The position numbers and the translations under genes were made by a program. 64,000 bases of DNA from CAXBDP01 sp963974465 (GTDB taxonomy: Bacteria > Bacteroidota > Bacteroidia > Cytophagales > Cyclobacteriaceae): NCBI GenBank assembly GCA_049340005.1, contig JBMPIY010000003.1; one strand, written 5' to 3'. How positions within the stretch are numbered: the first letter of the stretch is position 1; every line of letters begins with the position of its first letter. The notes beneath the pieces are model-generated. The model was not told the DNA's origin and did no database searches. It saw only the letters and a list, made by a program, of their open reading frames with translations. Positions 19,240 to 28,427 of the stretch are shown in pieces.

Positions 19240-19852
19240 TGATCCCCAACTCAAGAGCTTTTAAAACTAATTCTACAGGACTATTGATTTCCCATTTTCG
19301 CAGTATCTTTTTGCGGTGTGTATTAATAGTGTGGTGGCTTAGGTTTAAGGAATCAGCGATTTCATGAGTTGATAATCCTTTTGCAATTAGTTTTACGATT
19401 TGCATTTCGCGTTCCGTAAGCGATTCTAAATTCCCTGAGGTATTTTTCGGTTGGACTTTATGCTCCATTAAAATGTCTAACACCTTATTGCAATAAAATT
19501 TCTGATTGAGAGAAACTGATATAATAGAGTTCTTGATTTCTAATTCACTGCATCTTTTTGTAATAAATCCTTTCGGTCCAGCATTTAAGAATTCCATTAC
19601 CTTTTGCTTGTCACCAGCATGAGAAATAAAGATGAATTTAAGCTTTGGATGTTTTAGATTTAAGGATGATACTTCCTCCGGACTGGCATCAATGACAGAG
19701 TCAATATCTAATAACACTATGTCAGCTTCAGCTAAGGAGCTTTTTGCTAAGCAGTCTGAAACATTCAATAATTGAATACTGTCAATGCCTTGAATTATAA
19801 ATTGAGCGGCACATGTGACTAAACCTTCAATACTTATTATTTGGAGTTTCAT
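19232..19852 (-). CDS. LuxR/NarL-type response regulator
   Basis: This 206-residue protein has an N-terminal receiver-like domain with D at LLDIDS and a lysine in FITKR, and a C-terminal LuxR helix-turn-helix (LTEREMQIVKLIAKGLSTHEIADSLNLSHHTINTHR). The receiver is divergent and lacks the usual double-acidic start, so phosphorylation is uncertain. No kinase gene is adjacent. The gene is convergent with the PKS-methyltransferase unit and divergent from the heme operon, so it could regulate either, but the sequence does not show which. Confidence 0.82.
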   Translation of the reverse strand: MKLQIISIEGLVTCAAQFIIQGIDSIQLLNVSDCLAKSSLAEADIVLLDIDSVIDASPEEVSSLNLKHPKLKFIFISHAGDKQKVMEFLNAGPKGFITKRCSELEIKNSIISVSLNQKFYCNKVLDILMEHKVQPKNTSGNLESLTEREMQIVKLIAKGLSTHEIADSLNLSHHTINTHRKKILRKWEINSPVELVLKALELGIIN

Positions 19853-20134
19853 TGTTTAAGTAATAATAAAAGGCAAAACTATTCTTATTTAGATCAATTA
19901 AAAATAAGAATTGATGAATATTGAAATATTAGTTCTAATTGGTCTTTTTTCGGTTTCGAATTTCTTAATCCTCCCGCTCCAATTAACTAATGATTAGTCT
20001 TAGGCCATCAAAACATCGCTAGTAATAGCTATCAAAATAACTATTATAAGCGATTCATTTTCACTAATTTGAGTTATTGCTGATCAGTGCCATCAAGTAT
20101 ACCTTTGCCATTATTTAAAACGATTCTAAATAAC

Positions 20135-21025
20135 ATGAGCAATAAAACGTATCTAATAGCAAGTTTATTTCTGATGATCATCGTATCAGGGTGCGGAGGA
20201 GGAAAGGAAGCTACTACAGTAGAGTCTATTGAAACTGAAAAGCCAAAAATAATCACTATTGGCGGCACCATTACGGAAATTGTTTCGGCATTGGGGGAAT
20301 TTGAGTCAATTGTAGCAACAGATCCAACAAGTACCTTCCCTGAAGAGGCAAAGGAATTACCAAGCTTGGGTTATAGAAATGCAATAAAGGCCGAAGGTTT
20401 GATTTCCTTGGGATCGGATGTGATTATTGCAGAAAATGGCCATTTATCGGAAGAAGTAAAACAGCAGTTAAGTTCGGCTGGCACAAATTGGTATGAAGTT
20501 GAAAACCAATACACAGTAGAGGGTACTTTGAACATGATTGATGAGGTTGCCAGAATTCTGAATTTGGAAGAAAAGGCAGGTTCCTTAAAACAAGAAATTG
20601 AAGATTCTATCACAGAACTTGAGCTTAAAGTACAAGCCAGAAAAGAAAAGCCTATTGTATTGATAGTATATGCGAGAGGAGCAGGTTCATTAACCATCGG
20701 CGGATCTGACACATTTGCTGAAACGCTATTTCCACTTGCGGGATGTACATTAGCTGTCCCAGAAATTGAAGGGTTTAAGCCACTAACTACAGAAGCTCTT
20801 GTAAAGGCGAATCCAGATTATATATTATTTTTTGATTCGGGCTTAGCAAGTTTAGGTGGTGTAGAAGGAGCTCTTGAAATACCGGGAGTTAACCAAACTA
20901 TCGCAGGTCAAAAAAAACAAATCATTTCAATGGATGGACTCTTAATGTCAGGATTTGGCCCAAGGTTACACAAAGCACTCAATACATTATTTGAATTAAC
21001 TGAAGCTACTGAGCAAGGAAATTAA
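20135..21025 (+). CDS. hmuT: Heme ABC transporter substrate-binding lipoprotein (HmuT-like)
   Basis: The 296-residue protein is a class III periplasmic binding protein for heme or a related iron complex. The start at 20135 is chosen because it begins a good lipoprotein signal (MSNKTYLIASLFLMIIVSGC, lipobox near residue 20). A longer frame to 20087 adds 16 residues that break the signal peptide. The fold shows IGGTITEIVSALG near the start and SLGSDVIIAENG later, as in HmuT/ChuT proteins. It is the first gene of a six-gene heme operon and its stop overlaps the permease ATG. Gene names are by analogy with the hmu locus. Confidence 0.87.
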   Translation: MSNKTYLIASLFLMIIVSGCGGGKEATTVESIETEKPKIITIGGTITEIVSALGEFESIVATDPTSTFPEEAKELPSLGYRNAIKAEGLISLGSDVIIAENGHLSEEVKQQLSSAGTNWYEVENQYTVEGTLNMIDEVARILNLEEKAGSLKQEIEDSITELELKVQARKEKPIVLIVYARGAGSLTIGGSDTFAETLFPLAGCTLAVPEIEGFKPLTTEALVKANPDYILFFDSGLASLGGVEGALEIPGVNQTIAGQKKQIISMDGLLMSGFGPRLHKALNTLFELTEATEQGN

Positions 21026-22113
21026 TGAGAAGTATTTTTATACATAGCTTCCTCCTATCCAAAGAATTGCGAAAGACAGTTTACTTAGGGTCACTGTCAG
21101 TACTTCTGATTATTGCTATTATTTTATCATTAGCAACGGGCGTATTTTCTATTTCTGCTTCTGAAATCTGGTCTATTGTATTATATAAATTGAATATAAT
21201 TGATGGTACCCAATTGTTTTCCAAGCAGCAAGAAGTAATTCTCTGGAATATTAGGCTACCTAGAGTTTTACTTGCTGTATTAATTGGTGGTGCTTTAGGC
21301 GTTTCGGGTGCATCATTGCAAGGCTTGTTCAGGAATCCACTTGTAGAGCCAGGATTAATTGGCGTTTCAGGTGGAGCGGCTTTATTTGCCGCAATAGCCA
21401 TTATTTTCGGTGGAAGTATTTCATTTTTATCAAGCCTAGCGCTGCCTGGAAGCTACTTTGTTTCTATATGTGCTTTTGCAGGAGCATTGCTCGCTTCGAT
21501 TATCGTATTTTATATTGGAGGCACAGGTAGCGGGTCTTCTGTATCCATATTGATTTTGGCTGGTGTGGCAATTAATGCCTTATGTATGGCATTGATTGGC
21601 TTATGTATTTACTATGCTAATGATGAAAGTATTCGCCAATTCACCTTCTGGAGTTTAGGCGATTTGGGTGGTGCAAGCTGGGAGCGAATTGGACTTTCCA
21701 TTCCACTCATATTGCTTCCATCATTAGCCTTACTGCGATTTCAGCGCGCTTTAAATGCTTTTGCACTTGGCGAGAATGAAGCCTACCATTTAGGTATAAA
21801 AGTAAAAACCATTAGAATATGGATTATTGCTTTGGTTGCGCTTGCAGTTGGCAGTGCAGTCGCTGTTGCTGGCAGTATTGGTTTTATTGGGCTGGTAGTT
21901 CCGCATATGCTTAGAGCAGTTTTAGGGCCAGATCATTCTTTTATTCTACCAGGCTCACTTCTGTTTGGAGCTCTATTACTCCTACTCGCAGATTTACTTG
22001 CGAGAACCATAGTCGCACCATCGGAAATTCCTATTGGAGTTATCACTGCACTACTTGGAGCACCCTTCTTCTTAGGATTATTAATTCAAGCCAAAAGGAA
22101 AAATACATTATGA
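21025..22113 (+). CDS. hmuU: Heme/iron ABC transporter permease (FecCD family)
   Basis: This 362-residue inner-membrane protein has about nine or ten TM helices and the FecCD hallmarks RLPRVLLAVLIGGALGVSGA near residue 75 and GSIGFIGLVVPHMLR near 285. It forms the channel that moves heme from the periplasm to the cytosol, as a dimer with HmuV. Its ATG overlaps the hmuT stop, and its end overlaps the hmuV start by 4 bp, so translation is coupled. The ligand is taken as heme because of the surrounding genes. Confidence 0.92.
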   Translation: MRSIFIHSFLLSKELRKTVYLGSLSVLLIIAIILSLATGVFSISASEIWSIVLYKLNIIDGTQLFSKQQEVILWNIRLPRVLLAVLIGGALGVSGASLQGLFRNPLVEPGLIGVSGGAALFAAIAIIFGGSISFLSSLALPGSYFVSICAFAGALLASIIVFYIGGTGSGSSVSILILAGVAINALCMALIGLCIYYANDESIRQFTFWSLGDLGGASWERIGLSIPLILLPSLALLRFQRALNAFALGENEAYHLGIKVKTIRIWIIALVALAVGSAVAVAGSIGFIGLVVPHMLRAVLGPDHSFILPGSLLFGALLLLLADLLARTIVAPSEIPIGVITALLGAPFFLGLLIQAKRKNTL

Positions 22114-22922
22114 TTCAAGCCAAAAACATCCATTTCAGTATTGGCAAAAAGACCATACTACAAAACGTAAACCTGACAATTAAGCCAGGAAGTTTTACGG
22201 CTGTGGTAGGTTCAAATGGAGCTGGAAAATCTACTTTGTTGCGCATAATGTCTGGCGAGTTGACTCCAACAATGGGTAATGTATTTGTAAACGGGACGCC
22301 AGTACAAACAATAAAAACGCTTGAGTTGGCAAAAATTCGAGCGGTTATGAATCAAAAAGTTCTGGTGAGTTTGCCTTTCAGGGCAAATGAGGTTGTAATG
22401 CTTGGCAGACAGCCGCATCAAATGACGCATCATGACAATTTGAAAATAGTTGACAAAGTAATGAAACTCACCGACACCTTTCATTTGAGAAATAGGGTTT
22501 ATCAAACATTGTCTGGCGGTGAACAACAGCGGGTACAAATGGCTAGAGTTTTAGCTCAATTGTTTGACTCCGCTAGTCTAAATACATTTTTGCTGCTTGA
22601 TGAACCTACATCGAGTTTGGATGTGTCTTGCCAGCATTTAATTTTTCAAATAGCAAAAGATTTGGCAAAGTCAGGAATGGGAGTTTTTGCTATCGTACAT
22701 GATTTGAATCTTGCTTCACAATATGCCGACGATGTTGTACTGTTGAAACAAGGAAAAATCTATGATAAAGGAATACCAAATGAAGTATTCACTGAGGAAA
22801 TTCTAACGGAGGTTTTTGATTACCCAATCCAGGTCATTTCATTGTTGGATGAGCAAAAACCTATCATACTAAGTAGAGCAACTGAATTTAATAAAAGTTT
22901 AAACCACGTAAACAGCATATAA
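22110..22922 (+). CDS. hmuV: Heme ABC transporter ATP-binding protein
   Basis: This 270-residue ABC ATPase has Walker A GSNGAGKST at residues 34-42, a Q-loop, the signature LSGGEQQRVQMARV, Walker B FLLLDEPTSSLD and the H-loop VHDLNLA. The pattern HDLNLASQYAD is typical of the heme and siderophore subfamily. It energises the HmuTU importer. It overlaps the permease gene by 4 bp and sits 2 bp before the next gene. Confidence 0.93.
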   Translation: MIQAKNIHFSIGKKTILQNVNLTIKPGSFTAVVGSNGAGKSTLLRIMSGELTPTMGNVFVNGTPVQTIKTLELAKIRAVMNQKVLVSLPFRANEVVMLGRQPHQMTHHDNLKIVDKVMKLTDTFHLRNRVYQTLSGGEQQRVQMARVLAQLFDSASLNTFLLLDEPTSSLDVSCQHLIFQIAKDLAKSGMGVFAIVHDLNLASQYADDVVLLKQGKIYDKGIPNEVFTEEILTEVFDYPIQVISLLDEQKPIILSRATEFNKSLNHVNSI

Positions 22923-22924
22923 TT

Positions 22925-24013
22925 ATGAGTACTGAAACTATTATCGACAACATCATAGATCCCAAAGAGATAAAAGCCAAATGGGAGCAATTGCTTCAGG
23001 AAAAACCTGGAACTAGAATAAAGGATGCAGCAGATTTACTGCAATTGAGCGAAGCGGAATTGTTGGCCACTACAATTTCTGAAAATTGTATTAGACTTGA
23101 AGGTGATTGGGCTGAGTTATTAAAAAGACTCAAATCACTAGGTAAGGTGATGTCTCTCACGCGCAATGATCACTGTGTACTCGAAAATAAGGGCACCTTC
23201 CAGAAAATTAATATAATGGGAGAAGGCGAACGTCAAATGGCGACTGTCATTGGTCCTATCGAAACACGGGTATTTTTCAAGGCTTGGCATGTTGCCTTTG
23301 CTGTGAAGCAACCTAAAAAGGACAGATGGCTAGAAAGTATTCAAGTATTCGATAAGCAAGGAGTTGCGATCACAAAAATTTACCTACAGGATAAAAGTAA
23401 TCGTGAAGCTTATCAACAATTGATTCAAGATTTTACATCGAGCGACCAGTCATTTGCTCAACAAGTTTTTCCAGCTGAGCCAACACAATACAAAGAGGAT
23501 ATTGATAGTGAAGCTTTTCTTAGTGAATGGGCTGGATTAAAAGACACACATGATTTCTTCGGAATGCTTCGCAAGTATGAAGTGCATCGTCAAAAGGCCA
23601 TTCATTTGGCTGAGAGCAAATTTAGTTTTCCAATTGCGATATCTGCAATTCAGGATGTATTAGAGCAATCTGCTAGCATGAAACTACCAATCATGATTTT
23701 TGCAGGCAATAGTGGAAATATTCAGATCCACCAAGGAAAAGTAAGAACCATAAAACTACTAGGCCCGAATGAACGAATGACAGATTCTTGGCTCAATATA
23801 ATGGATCCGGAGTTTAATATGCATTTGAGATTAAACGAAATCAATGAAGCGTGGATCGTGCATAAGCCTACTGAAGATGGTACCGTTTCTTCCATTGAAC
23901 TTTTTGATAAAAAGGGAGAGTTGACCGCACAGTTTTTTGGCTTGAGAAAACCGGGAATTAGTCAAAAAGCTGAATGGGCTGAGTTGCTAGAAACAATACC
24001 TGTTTTACAATAG
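22925..24013 (+). CDS. hmuS: Cytosolic heme-binding/degrading protein (HmuS/ChuS-like)
   Basis: This 362-residue protein is a tandem repeat of two similar halves. Parallel features are VMSLTRNDHCVLENKG, then GEGERQMATVIGP in the first half and a matching GNSGNIQIHQGKV, then LLGPNERMTDSWLN in the second half. This is the HemS/ChuS/HmuS layout of cytosolic heme carriers or oxygenases that release iron from imported heme. It follows hmuV by 2 bp. An octamer inverted pair that can form a terminator comes just after its stop. Confidence 0.88.
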   Translation: MSTETIIDNIIDPKEIKAKWEQLLQEKPGTRIKDAADLLQLSEAELLATTISENCIRLEGDWAELLKRLKSLGKVMSLTRNDHCVLENKGTFQKINIMGEGERQMATVIGPIETRVFFKAWHVAFAVKQPKKDRWLESIQVFDKQGVAITKIYLQDKSNREAYQQLIQDFTSSDQSFAQQVFPAEPTQYKEDIDSEAFLSEWAGLKDTHDFFGMLRKYEVHRQKAIHLAESKFSFPIAISAIQDVLEQSASMKLPIMIFAGNSGNIQIHQGKVRTIKLLGPNERMTDSWLNIMDPEFNMHLRLNEINEAWIVHKPTEDGTVSSIELFDKKGELTAQFFGLRKPGISQKAEWAELLETIPVLQ

Positions 24014-24025
24014 ATTTTTTTAAAC

Positions 24026-24088
24026 AAAAGCGGGAGGTTTTATATGGGGGGAATGCATATAATCTAAAGCAAATTTCCTCCCGCTTTT
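24026..24088 (+). terminator. Octamer inverted pair forming a terminator-like hairpin
   Basis: The arms AAAAGCGGGAGG (24026-24037) and CCTCCCGCTTTT (24077-24088) are 12-bp perfect complements with a 39-base loop, followed by further T residues. Each arm holds one copy of the dispersed octamer. The position between hmuS and the TonB receptor gene suggests attenuation or full termination that could set a lower or separate level for the receptor. No promoter for the receptor is obvious in the 16 bases left before its start. The terminator function is inferred. Confidence 0.6.
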
Positions 24089-24104
24089 TCAAAAAACTAA
24101 TCAA

Positions 24105-26438
24105 ATGGCAAATCCTTCAAATAAAGGGCTCATGGCTGTGCTATGCCTAATTTTTACCTGTTTTTTCACTCAAATGGGTTTCAGCCAAACTCAAGTTTCA
24201 GGACAAGTAATGAGTGCAGAAGATAATTCACCTTTAGCTTTTGCCAATCTTCATATTCAGGGATTGAGCACTGGAACAACTACAGATTTCAACGGTTTGT
24301 ACGCAATACTTTTTGAAAAGCCAGGGAGCTATATTCTAGAAATTAGTGCGGTTGGTTTTAAGAAACATACAGTGAAAATTGATATTGCAGAGAATGAACA
24401 AGCCACCTTGGATATTTTACTTGAAGAAGAATTGCTCAATCTTGAAACAGTAGTTGTTTCTGCTACACGTACCCAAAGGAGTTATGAAGATTTGCCCGCA
24501 GCTGTCACAGTAATTTCTGCTGAGCAAATAAAGCGTATGAACTCGCTGCGCTTGGATGAAGTGTTGCTAGAGCAAACGGGTTTGCAAGTAGTTTCTGATC
24601 ATGGAACGGGCTTGCAAATGCAAGGTCTTAGTTCAGAATATATACTAATTTTGATTGATGGTGAGCCCGTAATTGGACGTACTGCGGGCACATTAGATTT
24701 AAGTAGGCTAGCTGTTGGAAACGTGAAGCAGATTGAGGTTGTAAGAGGTCCCGCATCCTCGCTATATGGGAGTGAAGCCATTGCTGGCGTGGTCAATATT
24801 ATCACCGATTCGCCAAAAGCAGGCCTTAATGCCTCTCTTCAATCCCAATATCGCTCTTTCAATACATTGAATCTGCAAGGGCAAGCTGGAGTACGGTTGG
24901 ATAAGTTTGCTTTCAATTTCTTTGCCGATCATCTAAGCTCTGATGGCTACGATCTTACACCAGAAAGCATCTCCAAAACAGCACCAAAATTTGACGCTCA
25001 AACCATACAAGGCAAGGTATCTTATCAAATAAAACCTTGGGCGAGGTTGCAAATGACCGCTCGATCTTATCTGGAAAATCAAGAGAATTTTGAATCTATA
25101 GTAGAAGCTGATGAAACGCAAAACCTGCAAATCTTAACCCAGCAAAAGGATATAAACCTGATGCCTACTTTGTCTTTGAGGTTTGGCGAAAGGCATAAAG
25201 CTGAACTGAGGCATTATTACACAAGCTTCTTCAATGAGTCAGAATCGAAGTATCAATCAAAAGATGGGCTGTTTGACGCAAGTTTTTTCGATCAGTCTTT
25301 TAGTAGGAATGAACTGCAATATGATTTTATGCCCAGCTCCTCACATATTGTAACATTTGGTGCGGGTCAATTTAGTGAGCAAGTAGAAGCCACTCGCTAC
25401 AATGAAGAAAATCGATTTCTTTCGCAGTATATTTTTGGGCAATACCAATTGTTGCCTACAAACCTACCAGAACTTACGCTTGGTCTGCGATATGATAACC
25501 ATAGCCAATACGCTTCCCAATGGAGTCCAAAAGCATCTATTAGACATCAATTCTCAGACAATTTGATTGTTCAGTTTGGTGTTGGTGCTGGTTTTAAGGC
25601 ACCAGATTTCAGACAGCTACTATTAAATTTCACCAATGCGACAGCAGGATATAGCGTAGTAGGGTCTTCAATTTTGCAGGAGAGCATTCTTCAAATGCAA
25701 CAGCAAGGTCTTATTTCTCAGGTGTTAAGAAACCTTGAAAACCTTGAACAGATTCAGGCAGAAAGCTCATTTTCATATAACTTAGGAGTAAATATAAATC
25801 CATACCCTGGAGTTAAGACCCAAGTTAATTTCTATCATAACTCAATTGAGAATCTAATAGACACTGCTCCAGTAGCGATTAAAACCAATGGGCAGTCAGT
25901 ATTTAGTTATTTCAATATTGCTAGGGTCATAACGCAGGGAGCAGAATTGCAAACTAATTGGAAGCCTAATGAAAAATGGGATTTTGGATTAGGCTATGCA
26001 TATCTCAATACGCGAGATGTGGATGTATGGGAAAGTATCAAAGCCGGCGAAGTCTTTAAAAGAGACATTAGTAGCGGGAGGGTAATGCAAGTAGAAACTT
26101 CGGATTATGGAGGACTGAGTTATCGTTCAGCACATTCGGGCAATTTGAAAATTGGCTACCAGTTTGTGAAGCCTTCACTCAATACGTACCTCAGAGCAAT
26201 CTATCGCGGGAGGTTTGGGGTAGCCGATCTTAATGGGAGTGGCATTATAGACGATCCTAGAGAATACAGCAAAGGCTATGTTCTGCTCAATTTCGCTGCG
26301 CAAAAGTCCTTTGGAAAGCTATGGCAATTAGATGCTGGCATCAACAATATTCTAGGGTCAACAAACACTTACGAACCCTCATTGGCGGGGAGGGTCTTTT
26401 TTGTGGGCGCAAAAATCAATTTTTCAAAAACTCTTTAA
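24105..26438 (+). CDS. hmuR: TonB-dependent heme receptor (HmuR-like)
   Basis: This 777-residue outer-membrane receptor has a signal peptide (to about residue 27), a carboxypeptidase-regulatory-like domain (QVSGQVMSAEDNSPLAFANL start, about 30-120), a plug domain (LETVVVSATRTQRSYEDLPAAV; IEVVRGPASSLYGSEAIAGV) and a 22-strand-type barrel ending in FFVGAKINFSKTL. It takes up heme across the outer membrane with TonB energy. The N-terminal extra domain is typical of Bacteroidota. Octamer copies at 26074 and 26206 encode GR/R-containing stretches. Heme specificity is inferred from the operon. Confidence 0.9.
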   Translation: MANPSNKGLMAVLCLIFTCFFTQMGFSQTQVSGQVMSAEDNSPLAFANLHIQGLSTGTTTDFNGLYAILFEKPGSYILEISAVGFKKHTVKIDIAENEQATLDILLEEELLNLETVVVSATRTQRSYEDLPAAVTVISAEQIKRMNSLRLDEVLLEQTGLQVVSDHGTGLQMQGLSSEYILILIDGEPVIGRTAGTLDLSRLAVGNVKQIEVVRGPASSLYGSEAIAGVVNIITDSPKAGLNASLQSQYRSFNTLNLQGQAGVRLDKFAFNFFADHLSSDGYDLTPESISKTAPKFDAQTIQGKVSYQIKPWARLQMTARSYLENQENFESIVEADETQNLQILTQQKDINLMPTLSLRFGERHKAELRHYYTSFFNESESKYQSKDGLFDASFFDQSFSRNELQYDFMPSSSHIVTFGAGQFSEQVEATRYNEENRFLSQYIFGQYQLLPTNLPELTLGLRYDNHSQYASQWSPKASIRHQFSDNLIVQFGVGAGFKAPDFRQLLLNFTNATAGYSVVGSSILQESILQMQQQGLISQVLRNLENLEQIQAESSFSYNLGVNINPYPGVKTQVNFYHNSIENLIDTAPVAIKTNGQSVFSYFNIARVITQGAELQTNWKPNEKWDFGLGYAYLNTRDVDVWESIKAGEVFKRDISSGRVMQVETSDYGGLSYRSAHSGNLKIGYQFVKPSLNTYLRAIYRGRFGVADLNGSGIIDDPREYSKGYVLLNFAAQKSFGKLWQLDAGINNILGSTNTYEPSLAGRVFFVGAKINFSKTL

Positions 26439-26450
26439 ACAATTAATAAT

Positions 26451-27101
26451 ATGTACACAAAACAATTTAATGTATTCAACATACGCATGACCATTTTACT
26501 TTTTGCAAGCTTATTTATGTTTAGTGCATGCGAAAATGATCCTGAAGACGAAACTCCGATAGAAACGATCGTATCTGAGGAGGTTAGAGATCTGCCTGCA
26601 CTTTCGAGCAGTGAGTACACATTTTATAATTTGCGAACCAACCAAGAAGTGAGCAAAGCGGATTCTGCTAGCAGCAATTGGGATATCGCATTTGCTGGAA
26701 CAACTATCCGCTTTAATGGCGGAGTAAGTGGGCCAGGCCAAGGTGGAGCAACTATGATTACAGGTACATTCGAGTCAATTTCTAGTGCTCCTGCTACGGG
26801 GATTGTAGCTGATAGTGAGGAACAATTAGCTATTTCAACTTCTGCCGAAACGCCTTGGTACAATTATACAGGGCAAGTAGGTAATCCTCCGCATGCTATT
26901 ATACCAATACCAGGAAGGATCATTGTATTCAAAACAGCAGATGGAAAATATGGAAAACTGGAAATAGAAAGCTATTATCAAGGAGCACCAACGCCTGATT
27001 ATTCTGATCCAGCATTTGTAGATTTAGCTACTCGCCCAGCAAGTAGATACTACAATTTCAGATATGTAGTACAGGAGGATGGAAGTACAAGTTTCGAGTA
27101 A
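26451..27101 (+). CDS. hmuY: HmuY-family heme-binding lipoprotein
   Basis: This 216-residue protein has a lipoprotein signal with lipobox LFMFSAC near residue 26 and a HmuY domain starting at the DLPALSSSEYTFYNL segment and continuing through SSNWDIAFAGTTIRFNGG. In Porphyromonas gingivalis HmuY captures heme and passes it to HmuR. It lies 12 bp after the receptor gene, as expected for such a pair. The protein is likely exposed on the outer membrane. A terminator 20 bp later ends the operon. Confidence 0.88.
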   Translation: MYTKQFNVFNIRMTILLFASLFMFSACENDPEDETPIETIVSEEVRDLPALSSSEYTFYNLRTNQEVSKADSASSNWDIAFAGTTIRFNGGVSGPGQGGATMITGTFESISSAPATGIVADSEEQLAISTSAETPWYNYTGQVGNPPHAIIPIPGRIIVFKTADGKYGKLEIESYYQGAPTPDYSDPAFVDLATRPASRYYNFRYVVQEDGSTSFE

Positions 27102-27120
27102 GGAATAAATAGAGACAATA

Positions 27121-27152
27121 GAATAGCCTCGGAATTTTCTGAGGCTATTTTG
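27121..27152 (+). terminator. Intrinsic terminator of the heme operon
   Basis: The arms AATAGCCTCGGA (27122-27133) and TCTGAGGCTATT (27138-27149) pair with one G-T wobble over a 4-base loop, followed by TTTT. It lies 20 bp after the hmuY stop. Confidence 0.85.
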
Positions 27153-27181
27153 CTTTAAATAAGATTGTACTTAGCATTTAG

Positions 27182-27838
27182 TCATTCCTGCTTATTGTCT
27201 ACAAACCAAGATGCTACTAAAGCAGTGAATGTTCCAAATAGACCAACACCACAAGTCATTACCGCCACAGCAATCAATCTTCCAATACTTGTAACTGGAT
27301 ACAAATCTCCATAACCAACTGTTGTAACAGTTACAAAAGCCCACCATATGGCATCTTCAGCAGATCTAATATTGCTGTTAGGAGCATTTTCGGCTTGTAG
27401 AATAAATATGGAAGAACTCAATACTATAACCATTGTTAACAGAGATACACTGACAATTGTGCCGTAGGATTTGTTACTAAAAAGGCCATTAATGAATGCC
27501 TTTATGTCGGGAAAAGCTCTAAATAGTCTAATAATTCGAATTAGTCGAAATAAGCGTCCATAGCGAAAGATATCAAGATTTGGAATACTTGATAGAAGGT
27601 CAATCCATCCCCATTTCATGAATTGGAGTTTTGATGGAGCTTTATAGAAGCGATAAACAAAGTCCCCCAAAAAAATCATGCAAATACCAAAATCTAAGTA
27701 ATTAAAGAGCAGGCTAGTTTCCTCATCAATTTTAGCGACCGTGTCTATAAACATAATCAACAGTACAAATACAGATAGTACAGCAATTAGCAGATTGATA
27801 TAACTGAATGGGTCTTTGGTTTGAGCATTTGTATTCAT
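27182..27838 (-). CDS. Voltage-gated-type potassium channel
   Basis: This 218-residue inner-membrane protein has six hydrophobic segments and a selectivity filter TVGYGDLYP near residues 172-180. A voltage-sensor-like helix is visible (RLFRLIRIIRLFRAF near 90-105), with regularly spaced arginines. This is the layout of prokaryotic Kv-type ion transport family channels. It should conduct K+. The gene is 36 bp downstream of the winged-helix regulator on the same strand, so the two could be co-transcribed. Confidence 0.9.
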   Translation of the reverse strand: MNTNAQTKDPFSYINLLIAVLSVFVLLIMFIDTVAKIDEETSLLFNYLDFGICMIFLGDFVYRFYKAPSKLQFMKWGWIDLLSSIPNLDIFRYGRLFRLIRIIRLFRAFPDIKAFINGLFSNKSYGTIVSVSLLTMVIVLSSSIFILQAENAPNSNIRSAEDAIWWAFVTVTTVGYGDLYPVTSIGRLIAVAVMTCGVGLFGTFTALVASWFVDNKQE

Positions 27839-27874
27839 AGAGGAAATTTCAAAAACCGTTTCTAATTTTTTATT

Positions 27875-28171
27875 TTAGTTGTTTTTTGATGGCAAATAAC
27901 TCCGAAGCGCATCGAGGTAGTTCTCAAAAGCAGCCACACCTCTATCGGTAATTTTGAAGCTAGTGTGAGGCATTTTTCCCTTAAAACCTTTCTCCACTTC
28001 TATGTATCCAGCTTGACTCAGTTTATCCAATTGCACACTTAGGTTTCCGGCTGTAGCTTCAATCCGCTTTTTTAAAGTAACAAAATCTGCTTCTTCTTCA
28101 GATATCAGAATAGACATAGCGGCCAGTCTCAGAGGCACATGTAATAAGGGGTCTAGTTTTTTAAATGTCAT
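27875..28171 (-). CDS. Winged-helix transcriptional regulator (HTH_34 type)
   Basis: This 98-residue protein is a single winged-helix DNA-binding domain of the ArsR/MarR-like group. The recognition region reads FVTLKKRIEATAGNLSVQLD and the wing follows (YIEVEKGFKGKMPHTSFKITDRG). Short one-domain regulators of this kind usually act as dimers. It is the first gene of a possible two-gene unit with the K+ channel and is divergent from the thr leader. Its effector is unknown. Confidence 0.85.
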   Translation of the reverse strand: MTFKKLDPLLHVPLRLAAMSILISEEEADFVTLKKRIEATAGNLSVQLDKLSQAGYIEVEKGFKGKMPHTSFKITDRGVAAFENYLDALRSYLPSKNN

Positions 28172-28322
28172 TAATAATCAATTTATTAAATAGTATATGG
28201 ATCAAATGGCAGAATGGTTTGTCATATAAAGTTAATTAAGATTGGAGAGAAGAAAAATGTATTTTACTTACTTCTGTATATTTTCCCTTGGATGAGAAGA
28301 AACTTTTGTCAATATTTCAGCC

Positions 28323-28427
28323 ATGTTAAGGCATAATACACAATTAGCGATTACTTCTACCTTATCTCAAGGAAGTACATCCTATGCCTTTTTGGTAACC
28401 ACTACCTCAACTACCACAACCCCGTAA
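28323..28427 (+). CDS. thrL: Threonine-rich leader peptide of the thr operon
   Basis: A 34-codon frame has ATG at 28323 and TAA at 28425-28427. Eleven of 34 residues are threonine, and the end reads VTTTSTTTTP before the stop. It lies 96 bp upstream of thrA. This is the layout of ribosome-mediated attenuation, where a ribosome stalls on threonine codons when charged tRNA-Thr is scarce. The sequence is not similar to Escherichia coli ThrL, so the likeness is functional only. The upstream frame has a stop 30 bases before the ATG, so this start is the only one. Expression is untested. Confidence 0.75.
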   Translation: MLRHNTQLAITSTLSQGSTSYAFLVTTTSTTTTP

